Under the pieces are notes generated by a model. The model did not search any database and was not told the DNA's origin. It saw only the letters and a program-made list of their open reading frames with translations. Positions 37,769 to 49,976 of a DNA stretch of 64,000 bases are shown here, piece after piece. The position numbers were made by a program, and so were the translations under genes. Each line of letters starts with the position of its first letter. The first letter of the stretch is position 1. This DNA is from Scatophagus argus. Lineage: Eukaryota; Chordata; Actinopteri; Scatophagidae. The stretch lies in assembly GCF_020382885.2 (NCBI RefSeq), contig NC_058507.1, positions 436,501 through 500,500 of the forward strand, read 5' to 3'.

Positions 37769-40700
37769 AGATATAAAGGTCTGCGGGTCATCTCGACCCC
37801 CCCAGACATGTTTCCAGAACCTTCCTCCTGTGAGGGAATCAGTCCAGGGACATGTAAAGGTCAGCTGGACGCCTTTGCTCAACGACGACCTTCAGCCGAG
37901 CTCTCTGATTGGACAAACCAGACTTCTGACCCTGCTGTTTAATTCCCACAATGCATTGCTGAGGCTGATGTTCATTAATGAGCTCTTTTCTACAGCTTTC
38001 ATCCGGATGTCGTTAGTACCAAAGTTTTTCTCAGGCTGCAGTCTGAACAGCAGCGGCTTCATGACGACACGTTACGACCAAACGAGGAATAATTTACATC
38101 ATTTAATTCAGTTCATCAAATTACTGCGGGGACTTCAAGAAGTCCACAGTAAACCAAAGACAACAGGGTTTTATCCATTTTTATTACACTGACTATACTC
38201 CTGGTTGGTTATCTTTAAGATCATTCAACATAGTATTTAATAGTGATAATGATATGGCAGATAATAGCATGTCCCTTTGCCTGTTTTTCAGACTGTGGGG
38301 ACCTTTAGCTTGTGCCATCACACAAGCTAAACACAAGCTAACAGCTAAACTCTGCTCTTAACATACAGTCACTACGCACTTTATGTGTTTTACGCACTCG
38401 GCTCACTGCACCTTACATTCCACTGTATTTTGCACAACATTACACTGTTTATTTGTTCTACATAAACTTTTCTACATTGCTTTGTATGTTGCTATTCTTA
38501 ATATATTTTGTATAACTTATTGTGTGTATTGCTGCTGCTGCACTGTAATTTCCCAGCCTGGGATCAATAAAGTCTATCTGTCTGTCGGTCTATCTGTCTA
38601 TCTATCAATCGATCGATCTATTGATCTATCTATCGATCTATGTCCCTCTAACGCATGTTAGAAAACAGCAGCTATGGCCACAAACCTTTTCTTTGTATTC
38701 CCTTGTATGTAAACCATTTTGGAGAAATATTTTCAGTCACTGCTTAACATTTTTGTGGTACTGCGATAACTGCACCATCACTGATGTCCTCGTAATTCCC
38801 TCGTGGGATTTTCCATATGAGCTACAGTACTTTTTATTCTGTGTCGGTTCTTTTAACTTTAAAGACACGCCTCTCAGTCAAAAGGAAGTCTGTTCCATTT
38901 GATTCCAAGAACATTACTTCAACATTTCTCATGTAACAGTTAACATTAGTATTTTCATTTCGCTGCTCAATCTATTTCCTAGTTTGGATAAATTTGTCAG
39001 AGCTCAACATTTTCCTTGTGTTGTGAGGACTGCAAAGTCACTAATCCAAGTTCAAAGAGAAGCTCACCAGGATTTTGTTCCACAGCTGCATCATCAGTTT
39101 CTTTTTTCTTTCTTCTGTCTGTTCACGAAAGAAAAGTCAGTACAGTGGAGTTTCTATCATGATGCTGACTGCGTTTGGTGTGGACTCTGAACAGCTCCAC
39201 ACGTCACTGACGTCCCTGTAATCCATGTTAAAAAACGACAACAGCCACAGTCATCTGTTTCCCTTTTTATTCCTCCATCTGTTCACTACTTCGGAGGAAC
39301 CATTTCCAGTCCTGTTGCTAACTCGTCCTTTAAAACCCTGGTTTATTGTGTTCTTCAGAGGGATTGTGGGGACTTCACCTCCACACATCACTGTCGTCCC
39401 TGTAATCCAGCAGGAAAACCAGCAGACTGTGAGGGATTATTGTCAAAGTAAAACCCTAAAAAAGTACCACTACTTTGAAATGTTGCTCATAAGCTTTTCA
39501 CTGGGAGCTTCATGTGGACTTGATTAGCATATTTATGAAAACCTGTTAAAAACAGCACAAACAAGAACCACACACTAAGGAGAAATCAAAATGTCTGTCC
39601 AGTTTCTGTTCGTATTTTAACGTGTCGCTGTTAACTTTGTTTTCTGCTGATTTCTACTGTCTTTTCTTTGCTGTGCAGTTTTTCAGTCAGCACAGGATTA
39701 GCGAGATTTCTTTCCCTAAAAACACTTGAAGGTTAAATCTGTCGTGTGTGACTTGACTGTTGTTCCGCTTGTTTCAAAGTAATCCACCTGTAATCTGCCC
39801 TCGCTTTAATCTGCTTTGTGTTGTTGCACAGTGAAAACAGCTTTTTAGTTTTACAGCAGCATTTAAAATGTTAATGCACTAAAAGGTAAACAAGTACCAG
39901 CAGTAAAATGTGCTGTATGTGGAGCTAACAGTAAAAGTAGTGACCGGGAAGAATGAACACAGTTTCCACTGTTCTCTACACAATAAATGTCGACACTAAA
40001 CACCTCAGCTATCCTGAGATGAAACTTTGCGTTTCTTTATGTTTTCATTTTAAATTTCATACTGTGTCAGCGCCGTGCCGGAGGACTGAGGAGCTTTGTG
40101 CACCGAAACATTTGGTCACCACCTGCTTCTGTCACCATGAAACGCAGAAAACTAACCAGCGACCAGGCTGGACCGCTTCCTGAACACATCCAGGCTCGTG
40201 TGGACCACATCCAGGCTCATGCTGCTGTGAGGAGATGCTAGCAGTGTTCAGCCAAGCAGATGTGACATGGTGTTCATGCTAACGCGAACACCTGGGGCTG
40301 CTTGTTTACGCTGCAGAGAAACGAGTCAGCAGAATCCTTCTCTCCACTGACTCAGCTGATTTTCTCTCCTCTCTCTGCCCCACTTTGTCTTCAGTAATTT
40401 CACTGCCTCAGTTTCTGACATTATTCAAACTGAATATCGGGCTGCGCTAAGTTTTCTATTTATTGGTCTTTGGTTTCCTGTGCTGTATTGTTGAGAAATC
40501 AAATGATGAGAAACTTGTCATTTTTTAGGGCCATAAATGAAACCGAGCGTCTGCACAGCCAGCGTCTCTACGGCCTCCTAATGTGCGTAACGAGCCGTCA
40601 GCCCAGGTGATGTCATTTCCACCCGTCTGTCCTCTGCTCTGCTCGGCTAACACTAAGCCCCGCCCACGGCCCGAGCTGAGAGGAAACGAAGTGCACAGAA

Positions 40701-40837
40701 ATCAGGTAAACAGGAACACAACAACACACGTCTGTCTGCATCGGGACAGACGTGTGTTATACCATCAGCTCCTGATTGGCTCAGAGTGTGCGTCTGAGAG
40801 AGTGTGTGTGTGTGTGTGACTGTGTGTGTGTGTGTGT

Positions 40838-40869
<32 letters not shown>

Positions 40870-41619
40870 CAGTGTGTGTGTGACTGTGTGAGAGTGTGTG
40901 TGTGTGTGAGACTGTGTGTGTGTGTGTGTGTGTGTCAGTGTGTCTGTGTGTGTGTGTGTGACTGTGTGAGAGTGTGTGTGTGTGAGACTGTGTGTGTGTG
41001 TGTGTGTGACTGTGTGAGAGTGTGTGTGTGTGTGAGACTGTGTGTGTCAGTGTGTCTGTGTGTGTGTCTGTGTGTGTGTCAGTGTGTGTGTCTGTGTGTG
41101 TGTCTGTGTGTGTGTGTGTGTGTGTGTGTCTGATGGTATTCTGTGTGACGTGGTACCCTGCAGGTTAGATGGAGGGTTAGTGGAAGGTGGTGGATTCGAT
41201 CCCTGTCCCCAGACAGACAGTTGGACAGTTGGACAGACGGACAGCGTGTGTCCGTCAGCGGCAGCGTTGAACCCTCTGCCTGCTGCTGTGTGTTAGGACT
41301 GCTGTCATCCCTGATGGATGAGATGCACTTTGATTGGACGCTCAGGAGAAGACGTCACAGTGCATTCTGGGTATGTCAGAGGCTAACGCTGTGTGTTCAC
41401 ATCGGAACATCTGATCTGAACTTTATTTAAAACAAACCGATGGGCCGGTCGCTAACTTCTGTGTCGCTTCCGGCTCTCTTCTGATTGGTTGGTTTGTGGA
41501 CCTGGATGTCCATCAGACTGAGATCTGAACCAGGATCGGTTTGTCTCATGAATTGCTTAGTGTTAAGGAGTCGCACCTTTATTTGTCACTTCCTGTGTGG
41601 ACAACATGGTCAGTTAGCA

Positions 41620-41654
<35 letters not shown>

Positions 41655-44600
41655 CCACACTGCACCACCAGCTGGATCAGAGCCTCTCTGGGCTTCACGT
41701 TGAAGCCGTTGTACTGGCTCGTCTGGCAGCGGTACGTCCCACTCATCTCTCTCGTCACATTGCTGATCCTCAGGATGCCGTCGTAACTCTCCATCTCCAC
41801 TGAACCATCCGGCATCAGAGGCGCCACCGCCGCCGGCGCCACCGCCACTGCCGCCGCCGCCACCACCCCGCTCTCCTCCACCCGGGACCACAGAATAATG
41901 GGTTTGGGTTTCCCTGAAACCAGACACTGCAAGTCCACAGTGTCGCCTTCCTGAGCGATGAGGTGAGAGCGCCCCCTGGGGACCGTCAGCTCCGGAGGAA
42001 CTGCAGACAGAGAACATTATGTCGTTTATTAGTTATTCTGTGACTCAACACAGCAGAACTGAAGATATCTGATGTTTGTCACAGGAGTAGAAGAACAAAA
42101 GTCAAACTCACAACAAGTTTTTGTTTTCATCAGCAGGTCAAACGATGTAAACTGTTTTCATGTAGCTTCATCACAGTTTGACACCACAGACGCACAGCAG
42201 AACCAATCACAAGTGGTGTGTGAAGGAAAACACGACTTCATGTTGATTTTGATCTAAAATTCCACTTTAAAGCTGAAATCTGTCAGACTGAATGAAAATC
42301 AGCTGATGTCTTTGAACATATTTTCTGTGCAGAGATGAAAGTATTTTCAGATAACTTTCTCAGGCAGAAAAAGAAGACGATGGACGATGTGTTAGTCAGA
42401 ATAAGAAAGACGATGATGGCAGCGACGTGACGCTCAGTGAAGACATAGGAAAGAAAAACAGGCGGTTTTCCCTGATGTGGAGTTTGTCCTTCATTTAAAA
42501 ACACACTAAGAGCTGCTGTATGGGGGAGAAGGGGGGAGGTGGGGGGGGAGTGAGGCTGCAACCCGAGAGCGACCTTCTGTTGTGACACGAAACATCCGCC
42601 AGCAGGCGTTCAGACTGAAATACTCCTCTCCTGCCTCCTCTCCTCTCCTCTCCTCCCTCCTCTCCTCTCCTCTCCTCCTTCCCTCCCTCTTATCCTCCCT
42701 CCTCTTCTGCCTCCTCTCCTGCCTCCTCTCCTGCCTCCTCTCCTCTCCTCCCTCCTCTCCTCTCCTCCTTCCCTCCCTCTTATCCTCCCTCCTCTTCTGC
42801 CTCCTCTCCTCCCTCCTCTTCTGCCTCCTTTCCTCTTCCCCCTACTCCTCCCTCCTCTTCTGCCTCCTGCCTTCTCTCCTCTATTGCCTTCTCCCTCCTC
42901 TCCTCCCTTCTCTCCTCTCCTCTCCTCCCTCCTCTCCTCCTTCCTTTCCTCCTTCGTCACCTCCCTTCTGCCTCCTCTCCTCCCTCCTCTCCTCTCCTCC
43001 CTCCTCTCCTCTCCTCTCCTCCTTCCCTCCCTCTTATCCTCCCTCCTCTTCTGCCTCCTCTCCTCCCTCCTCTTCTGCCTCCTTTCCTCTTCCCCCTACT
43101 CCTCCCTCCTTTCCTCCTTCCCCTCCTCCCTCCTCTTCTGCCTCCTGCCTTCTCTCCTCTATTGCCTTCTCCCTCCTCTCCTCCCTTCTCTCCTCTCCTC
43201 TCCTCCCTCCTCTCCTCCTTCCTTTCCTCCTTCGTCACCTCCCTTCTCCCTCCTCTCCTCCCTTCTCTCCTCCTTCCTTTCCTCCTTCGTCACCTCCCTT
43301 CTCCCTCCTCTCCTCCCTGCTCTCCTGCCTCCTCTCGTCTCCTCTCCTCCCACACAGATGCGACACAGGAGACAGGAGACAGGAGACTGAACTCTCTTCC
43401 GGCTGCAGGCTTTTTGTGAGAGGACAGGAAATCCAGGAAGAAGAAGACAACTTGCAGGAGGAAGGAGAACATGTCACAGTTTGAAAGATGTTTCAAGATC
43501 TTTCACTGATGTTGAGCGGCTGGTGAACAAAAGACTCAGAAACAGGAGTCTGTGAGAGAGAGTAGATCGAGATCGATCTGTTTGAGCATCTGAAGCTGGT
43601 GATCAATCGACTCACCGTTAAAAGATGATTGTTATTCTCTTAATGTCCACGTAGGAGCCATTTGTAGACCCCACGTGGTCCACTAGGGGTCACCTGTGAG
43701 CTCTGGCTCCCTTACTGTACAGGTGGGAACTGTCGCTCAGGGGCCAGGTGCTGCTGCTATGCTAGGCTAACTCTGCTCTGTTTGCCTGTATGGAGACTTA
43801 TGAGTGATGGTTGTAACATGACGAGGAACATTAACGGTGAGCAGTAAATCTTCCATCAGAGGCAGGAAGCAGAAGTCGGGTTCAAGTTCACGCTGCCACA
43901 GGACACATTGAAACTACAGACTGACATCATTTCCACTGAAATGTCTTCAGGGTCACATGTTGATTTACAAAAACCAGCATCTGTTAGTGAGGTTAACAAC
44001 GCTGATCACCTGCTGTCTGACATGTTACTGAAGAAGGTGATCAAAGGGTTCGAAAGGACCCGACATTTCACTGCACAACGTTTCACCTTATGGACCTTCT
44101 TTGTCTAAGTGAACTCAGATCTGACTGTTTTCTTACTGTTGTCTTATTTTTAGACCAGGGGACTCGTCCCCATCGCGATGCTAAGAGCAGGTTTAATTCA
44201 CATCTGAATTCAAAGAGCAGTACAAACAGCTCAGGTCTTATGGGAAGGTGCAAAATTGACACCACACTGATATCAAAGCAGGCAAACAAGTGACATTAAA
44301 AACGTGCAGTCACCTAAACGTGTCTGTACAGAGGCATCATTTAACTTGCGGACTCCTGTGGAAAGCTCACGGTCTGAGGTGTGTTAAAGCCCCGCCCCCC
44401 CCCAGCGTGACTCACCTGTGGTGGATGAGATGTTGACATCAATGCTGATCTCAGGGCTTCCTCCGTTCCTCAGCGAGGCCACACAGGTGTAAGTGCCAAA
44501 GTCTGTGAATTTGAGGTCGATGATGTCGAGGTTGGTGGTTCCCGGAGAGATGTCGGTGTCGGTGTGGGTGATGACCATCCGCTCGGAGCTCCTGAGCGGC

Positions 44601-47600
44601 CGGCCGTTCTTCAGCCAACTAAACTGCAGCTCCTCAGGTGGTGTGGCCTCCACCTGGCAGCTGATCTTCACCTCCCGGCCGATCTGGATGTTGTCGTCAT
44701 TGTGGTACGGGTCAGGCGTGATCCAGAACCGACCTTTACGAAGGCCTGCAGGAGAAAGAAAGAGAAGAGGACAAACTTTAGATGGACATCGGTGGTGAAG
44801 TGATGGCAAAAGGTCTGAGTGATGCAGGAAAGCGAGGAACTCTGCTGGAGACGTGTATGCATTTCTCAAAATTCGGACTGAAAAATGTGACATCTTTGGG
44901 CACTTTGGGGATGTTCTGAGAGTCTGTGAACGGTGCTGAAGATGACACATCCCGTCCTCTCTATGGTGGGTTTATGGTGATCTGTTGGTCGGACTCCTGC
45001 AGCAGAACCTCGTTAGGGACGGAGCGCAGAGTTTTGTCTCTCTGCACATTTCACATTATTACAATTACCCCTCATGCTGTGGAGAAACTAATCCATCCAA
45101 ATGAGGCTTAATGATGACTGAAACCATTTGTTCAGCGTAATCCTGTGGCTGGCCTCAGCCACGTGCTGCCGCCGCTCACAACATTCATTACCTGTGCTCA
45201 CCTCTGCAACCGTGTTCGAGGCTCGCTGCATGGAAAGTCAGAGTTATTACAGTTCATCCTGGGGGGGACATGAACTCGTGAACACATTTCATCACAGTCC
45301 ATCAGGAGCTGCTCAGATGTTCCAGTCTGAACAAACCGCTGGACTGCTGGACAGACACTGGACAGGCACTGCTAACCTCTGAGCCAAGAACCTGGAGGCC
45401 CGGACGAAATCTGCCAGGGGTCAATGAGAAATTCACTAACTCAAAGGATGAGCTTTTCACTGACTCACAGGCTAATGCAGCTAACGTATTCCAGCTAAGT
45501 TAGCTGACGTGGTGAAAGCTGTCAGTTTAACAAACACCGTGGAAGAACCTGCGATCACACCGAGGACATCATGAACCGCCTCCTGTCCAGCCACATCTCC
45601 TGGACATCACACTCATATACAAAGACATTTGTAAGGGAAACACAACACCCAGCAGCTGAGGTTGCTCTTTAACCCATGAGGATGTGTTGTTAAAGTGTGG
45701 AAACGCTTTCACTGACAAGCTGATTCATCTGTTTTACGTTTGCACCTCAAAGCACCTGCTGATCACCTGGCTGCGACCGCACCTGAACGAGCTGTTTGAC
45801 TCAGTCAGATAAACGCCGTGTCTGAACACAGTGTGCGTCCCGTGTGGACGCTAGCTGGACGCATGAACGTGATTTTGCTGTCAGAAGCACTCAGCCTCCA
45901 GTGGACAACAAAACAGACCAGAAGGTTGTAGTTCAAACCCCAGATGTGTGTGTGTCTGTGAGTGTCTGTGTGTGTGTGAGTGTGTGCGTGTGTGTGTGCG
46001 TGTTGGGGCTTTGTGCATATAAATAGCTTCAGTTCATGAGGCGAGCAGCTGATTGTCCTTGTTCATTAAGATTAAAGCAAGAACGCCTCAGAACAAACAC
46101 TGTGTGTGTGAGTGTGTGTGTGTGTGTGAATGTCTGTGTGTGAGTGTGTGACACACTCCTCCTCCTCACCCTTCATCACTTCCTCCTCCTCACTCACACA
46201 CTCCTGATGATTATCATCCTCCCCTTCATCACCTCTTCCTCATCCACTTTTATTCCTCCCTTTGCCTTCATCACCTCCATCATCATCCTCTCTTCCTCAT
46301 CTGTCTTCACCTCCTTTATCACAGTTTCAAGATGGCGGCGCGCGGTAGTGCAGCGGCTTCTCACGCTCCCGGGTCTAAGCCCTTTTTTTGTAGTTTTTGT
46401 GTTGGTCAGAAGGCCAACTCTACTTGTTTTGGTTGTCTAAACCAACGAATAAGGTACAGCCGAGCCGAACTCTTTAAAATAAGGGACGGCTCGAACATTA
46501 CAACAACAACAGCAACAACAACAACAACAACGGCCTCACACCAACTCAGGGCTTCGCTGGGTAGACTGCAGCTGCTAAGAACACCGGACTGGCGTAGCAG
46601 GCTACACCGGACGGAGGGCAAGAGGAAGCGGTGTGCGCGGAAGCAGAAGAGGGGCAAACGGGGCGGCCTGTTAGCCAGGCAAAAGGCTAACGCCGGGAGA
46701 CCACCGATCCCGTCCCTGTTCCTGTCCAATGTCCGCTCTCTGGACAACAAAATGGACCTACTTCGACTGAGGCTGGGGGTTTCACGTGAAATGAGGAACT
46801 GTGCAGTGCTTTGTCTCACGGAAACATGGCTAAACGAGAACATGCCGGACCCAGCCTTCCAGATCGACGGCCGGCTTCTCTTCCGAGCGGACCGTAACCA
46901 GCTATCGGGGAAAGTTCGGGGGGGCGGACTATGCGTCTACGTTAACAAAGGTTGGTGTACAAACTGTATAAAAGTTAACAGCCACTGCTCTGAGGCGATA
47001 GAGTATATGACTGTGAAATGTCGGCCACACTATCTGCCTCGGGAGTTTACGGCGGTGTTTGTTATGGCTGTTTACATCGCGCCGGGTGCTAATGCTAACG
47101 AGGCGCTAAGGGAGCTACACAATAACATCAGCTCGCTCCAGCACAAGCACCCGGAGGCTTTTTACGTGGTTGCGGGAGACTTCAACCACGTAAACCTGAC
47201 AGACACTCTGCCTAAGTTCTACCAGCATGTCACCATCCCGACACGGGGAAATAACACGCTGGACCGTGTTTACACGAACAGACGAGACGCATACAGAGCT
47301 GTCCCCCACCCCCACCTCGGCTTCTCCGACCACATCTCCATCATGCTGCTTCCTGCCTACCGTCCGCTGCTCAGACGCCACACACCAACGCAGAGGACCA
47401 TCACCGTGTGGCCAAGCGATGCAGTCCCTGCACTACAGGACTGCTTCCAGCGCACGGACTGGCAGGTCTTCAGGGAAGCAGCTGTCTGTGAGGGAGAGGT
47501 GGACCTGGAGGACTACACATCTGCGGTCCTCAGCTACATCTACAAGTGTGCAGAGGATGTTACCAGTACCAGGACAGTAACAACCTACCCAAACCAAAAA

Positions 47601-49939
47601 CCCTGGCTGAACACGGAGGTCCGTTCTCTGCTGAAAGCCAGGGATGCTGCGTTTAGGTCAGGTGATAGAATGGCACTCAGGGCGGCAAGGAGAGAGCTGA
47701 CGGCAGGAGTGAAGAGGGCTAAGACCGCATACGCCCAGAGGATCCAGGGACACTTTGCGTCCAACGATCCACGGAGCATGTGGAGGGGCATTAAGTGCAT
47801 CACAGACTATAACACCAAAGATGCACAATGCCCCAGGGACCCCTCTCTGCCTGAAGCTCTCAACAACTTCTTTGCCCGCTTTGAGGACCCGGACGCCCCC
47901 CTCAGCACCAGACTCACCCCCCCACCTGGTGAAGAGCCCCTCAGCGTGACCTCAGCTGAAGTGAGGAGGACCCTCCAGAGGATAAACCCACACAAAGCTG
48001 CAGGTCCCGATAATATCCCGGGGCGGGTGCTGAAGGGCTGTGCACATCAGCTCACAGAGGTACTGACGGACATCTTCAACACCTCTCTCCAACAAGCGAC
48101 GGTCCCCACCTGTCTGAAGACCGCTACAATCATCCCCATTCCCAAAACCTCCACAGTGACGAGCCTGAATGACTATCGGCCAGTAGCCCTCACTCCGATA
48201 GTCATGAAGTGCTTTGAGAGACTGGTCATGGCCCGTATCAAAGACTGCATCGACGTCACTGTGGATCCACACCAATACGCATATAGGAAGAACCGATCCA
48301 CAGAGGATGCCATATCTTCTGTGGTCCACACAACTCTCACCCACCTAGAGAATAAAGACTCCTATGTCCGCCTTCTCTTTGTGGATTTCACATCAGCCTT
48401 TAACACCATCATTCCGCAGACACTGATCCATAAGCTCAGTGCTCTCGGTTTGAGCTCCACCCTCTGCAATTGGGTCCTGGACTTCCTGACGGACAGGCCG
48501 CAAACAGTGAAGATCCATGACATCTCCTCCTCCTCCATCACCCTCAGCACCGGCTCTCCCCAGGGCTGTGTGCTGAGCCCCCTCCTGTTCACCCTGCTAA
48601 CACACGACTGCTCAGCGCAACATCCGAGCTGCCTCATCGTGAAGTTTGCGGATGATACAGCTGTGGTTGGACGCATCGCCAACAGCGATGAGGCCGACTA
48701 CAGGCAGGAGGTGGAACGCCTGGAGGGTTGGTGCAGAGAGAACAACCTCTGCATCAACGTGAAAAAGACCAAGGAGATGATCGTGGACTTCAGAAGGGGC
48801 AGACACCTCCCCCTTCCTCCCCTGTACATCGGAGGGACAGCGGTGGAAGTGGTCTCCAGTTTCAGGTACCTGGGCGTCCACATAACGGACGACCTCACCT
48901 GGAGCAACAACACTTCCTGCCTCATCAGGAAGGCACACCAGCGCCTCTACTTCCTCAGGAGGCTGAGGCGTGCCGGACTGGGGAGTTCGGTCCTCACATC
49001 CTTCTACAGACGTGTGGTGGAGAGCGTCCTGTGCTCCTGTATCACTGTGTGGCACGGCAGCTGCTCTGCAGCAGAGAAAAAAGCTCTGCAGAGGGTGGTG
49101 AAAGCTGCACAAAAGACTGTGGGACACAGCCTATCCACCACCACAGACATTTACACCTCCAGGTGCAGGAAAAGGGCCTCCTGCATCATGAAGGACCCCA
49201 CCCACCCCTCACACAAACTGTTTGCCCCTCTCCCCTCAGGCAGGAGGCTGCGGAGCATCAAGAGCAGGACCACCAGACTGAGGAACAGCTTCTTCCCAGA
49301 AGCTGTGAGACTGTTGAACTCTGGAGGTCCTCTGTAGCCCCCTGCTGCCAAACTCACACCTCACACACCAACAAATACACAAACAACCACCCATGGAACA
49401 TTTTGCACAATGCAGCATTTGCACAAAACTCAAACTGCTCATGTTCATTGCACTACGGTCATTTTGCACTACCCTGTCAGCCATTTTGCACTACTGTTTA
49501 TACTGTTTACACTGGTGTTTATATCATCTACTGTTTTCACTTATATTACACTGTTTTTATACTATATAGCATTGTTTATATTTATATTTATTTTGTTAAG
49601 AAACTGGGCTGATACTGGGACCGGGGAAACTAATTTCGTTCCACTCATGTTTTACGTGTGTGAAATGACAATAAAGCTCCTTGAATCCTTGAATCCTTGA
49701 ATCCTTGAACATTTCTCCACTGGTCTTCCTCCTACCGTCCTTCTTCACTCCTGCTTTCCCCCTCCTCCTCCTCCTCTTCTTCTTCACCTCTGTCCGTTAG
49801 AATAACATGTATCACTGGTCCATTAGCAGTGTGTGTGTCAGACAGGGGGGGGGCTGACTGTCTTGCACAGAGAGATGCATGATGGGAGTTAAACAAGTAA
49901 GGAGGAGGAAGTCAAACTGACAAGCTGCAGGGTCAGCAG

Positions 49940-49976
<37 letters not shown>

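Larger units (their letters stand above)
35583..41658 (-). other. mdga2: mdga2 intron between Ig5 and Ig6
   Basis: About 6 kb with no exon recognised. Contains LINE 3' ends (36240-36345, 38300-38640), interrupted CA arrays (36405-36486 and 37710-37766), the dispersed repeat 37155-37530 and the TG/AG array 40801-41130. The run of short plus-strand frames at 38.3-39.5 kb shows no recognised domain. Confidence 0.55.

Noticed and set aside
38383..39527. Series of 68-100 codon plus-strand frames
   Set aside because: AT-rich, Phe/Cys/Leu-heavy, partly LINE 3' UTR; no splice-compatible domain seen.
40583..41296. Val-Cys rich open frames
   Set aside because: Translation of TG dinucleotide repeats, not a cysteine-rich peptide gene.
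42582..43484. 300-codon Ser/Leu/Pro open frame
   Set aside because: It runs through a polypyrimidine array that cannot contain stop codons in that orientation. No domain, no splice context.
48612..49127. Minus-strand open frames under the LINE
   Set aside because: Antisense shadows of the LINE ORF2; no independent similarity.
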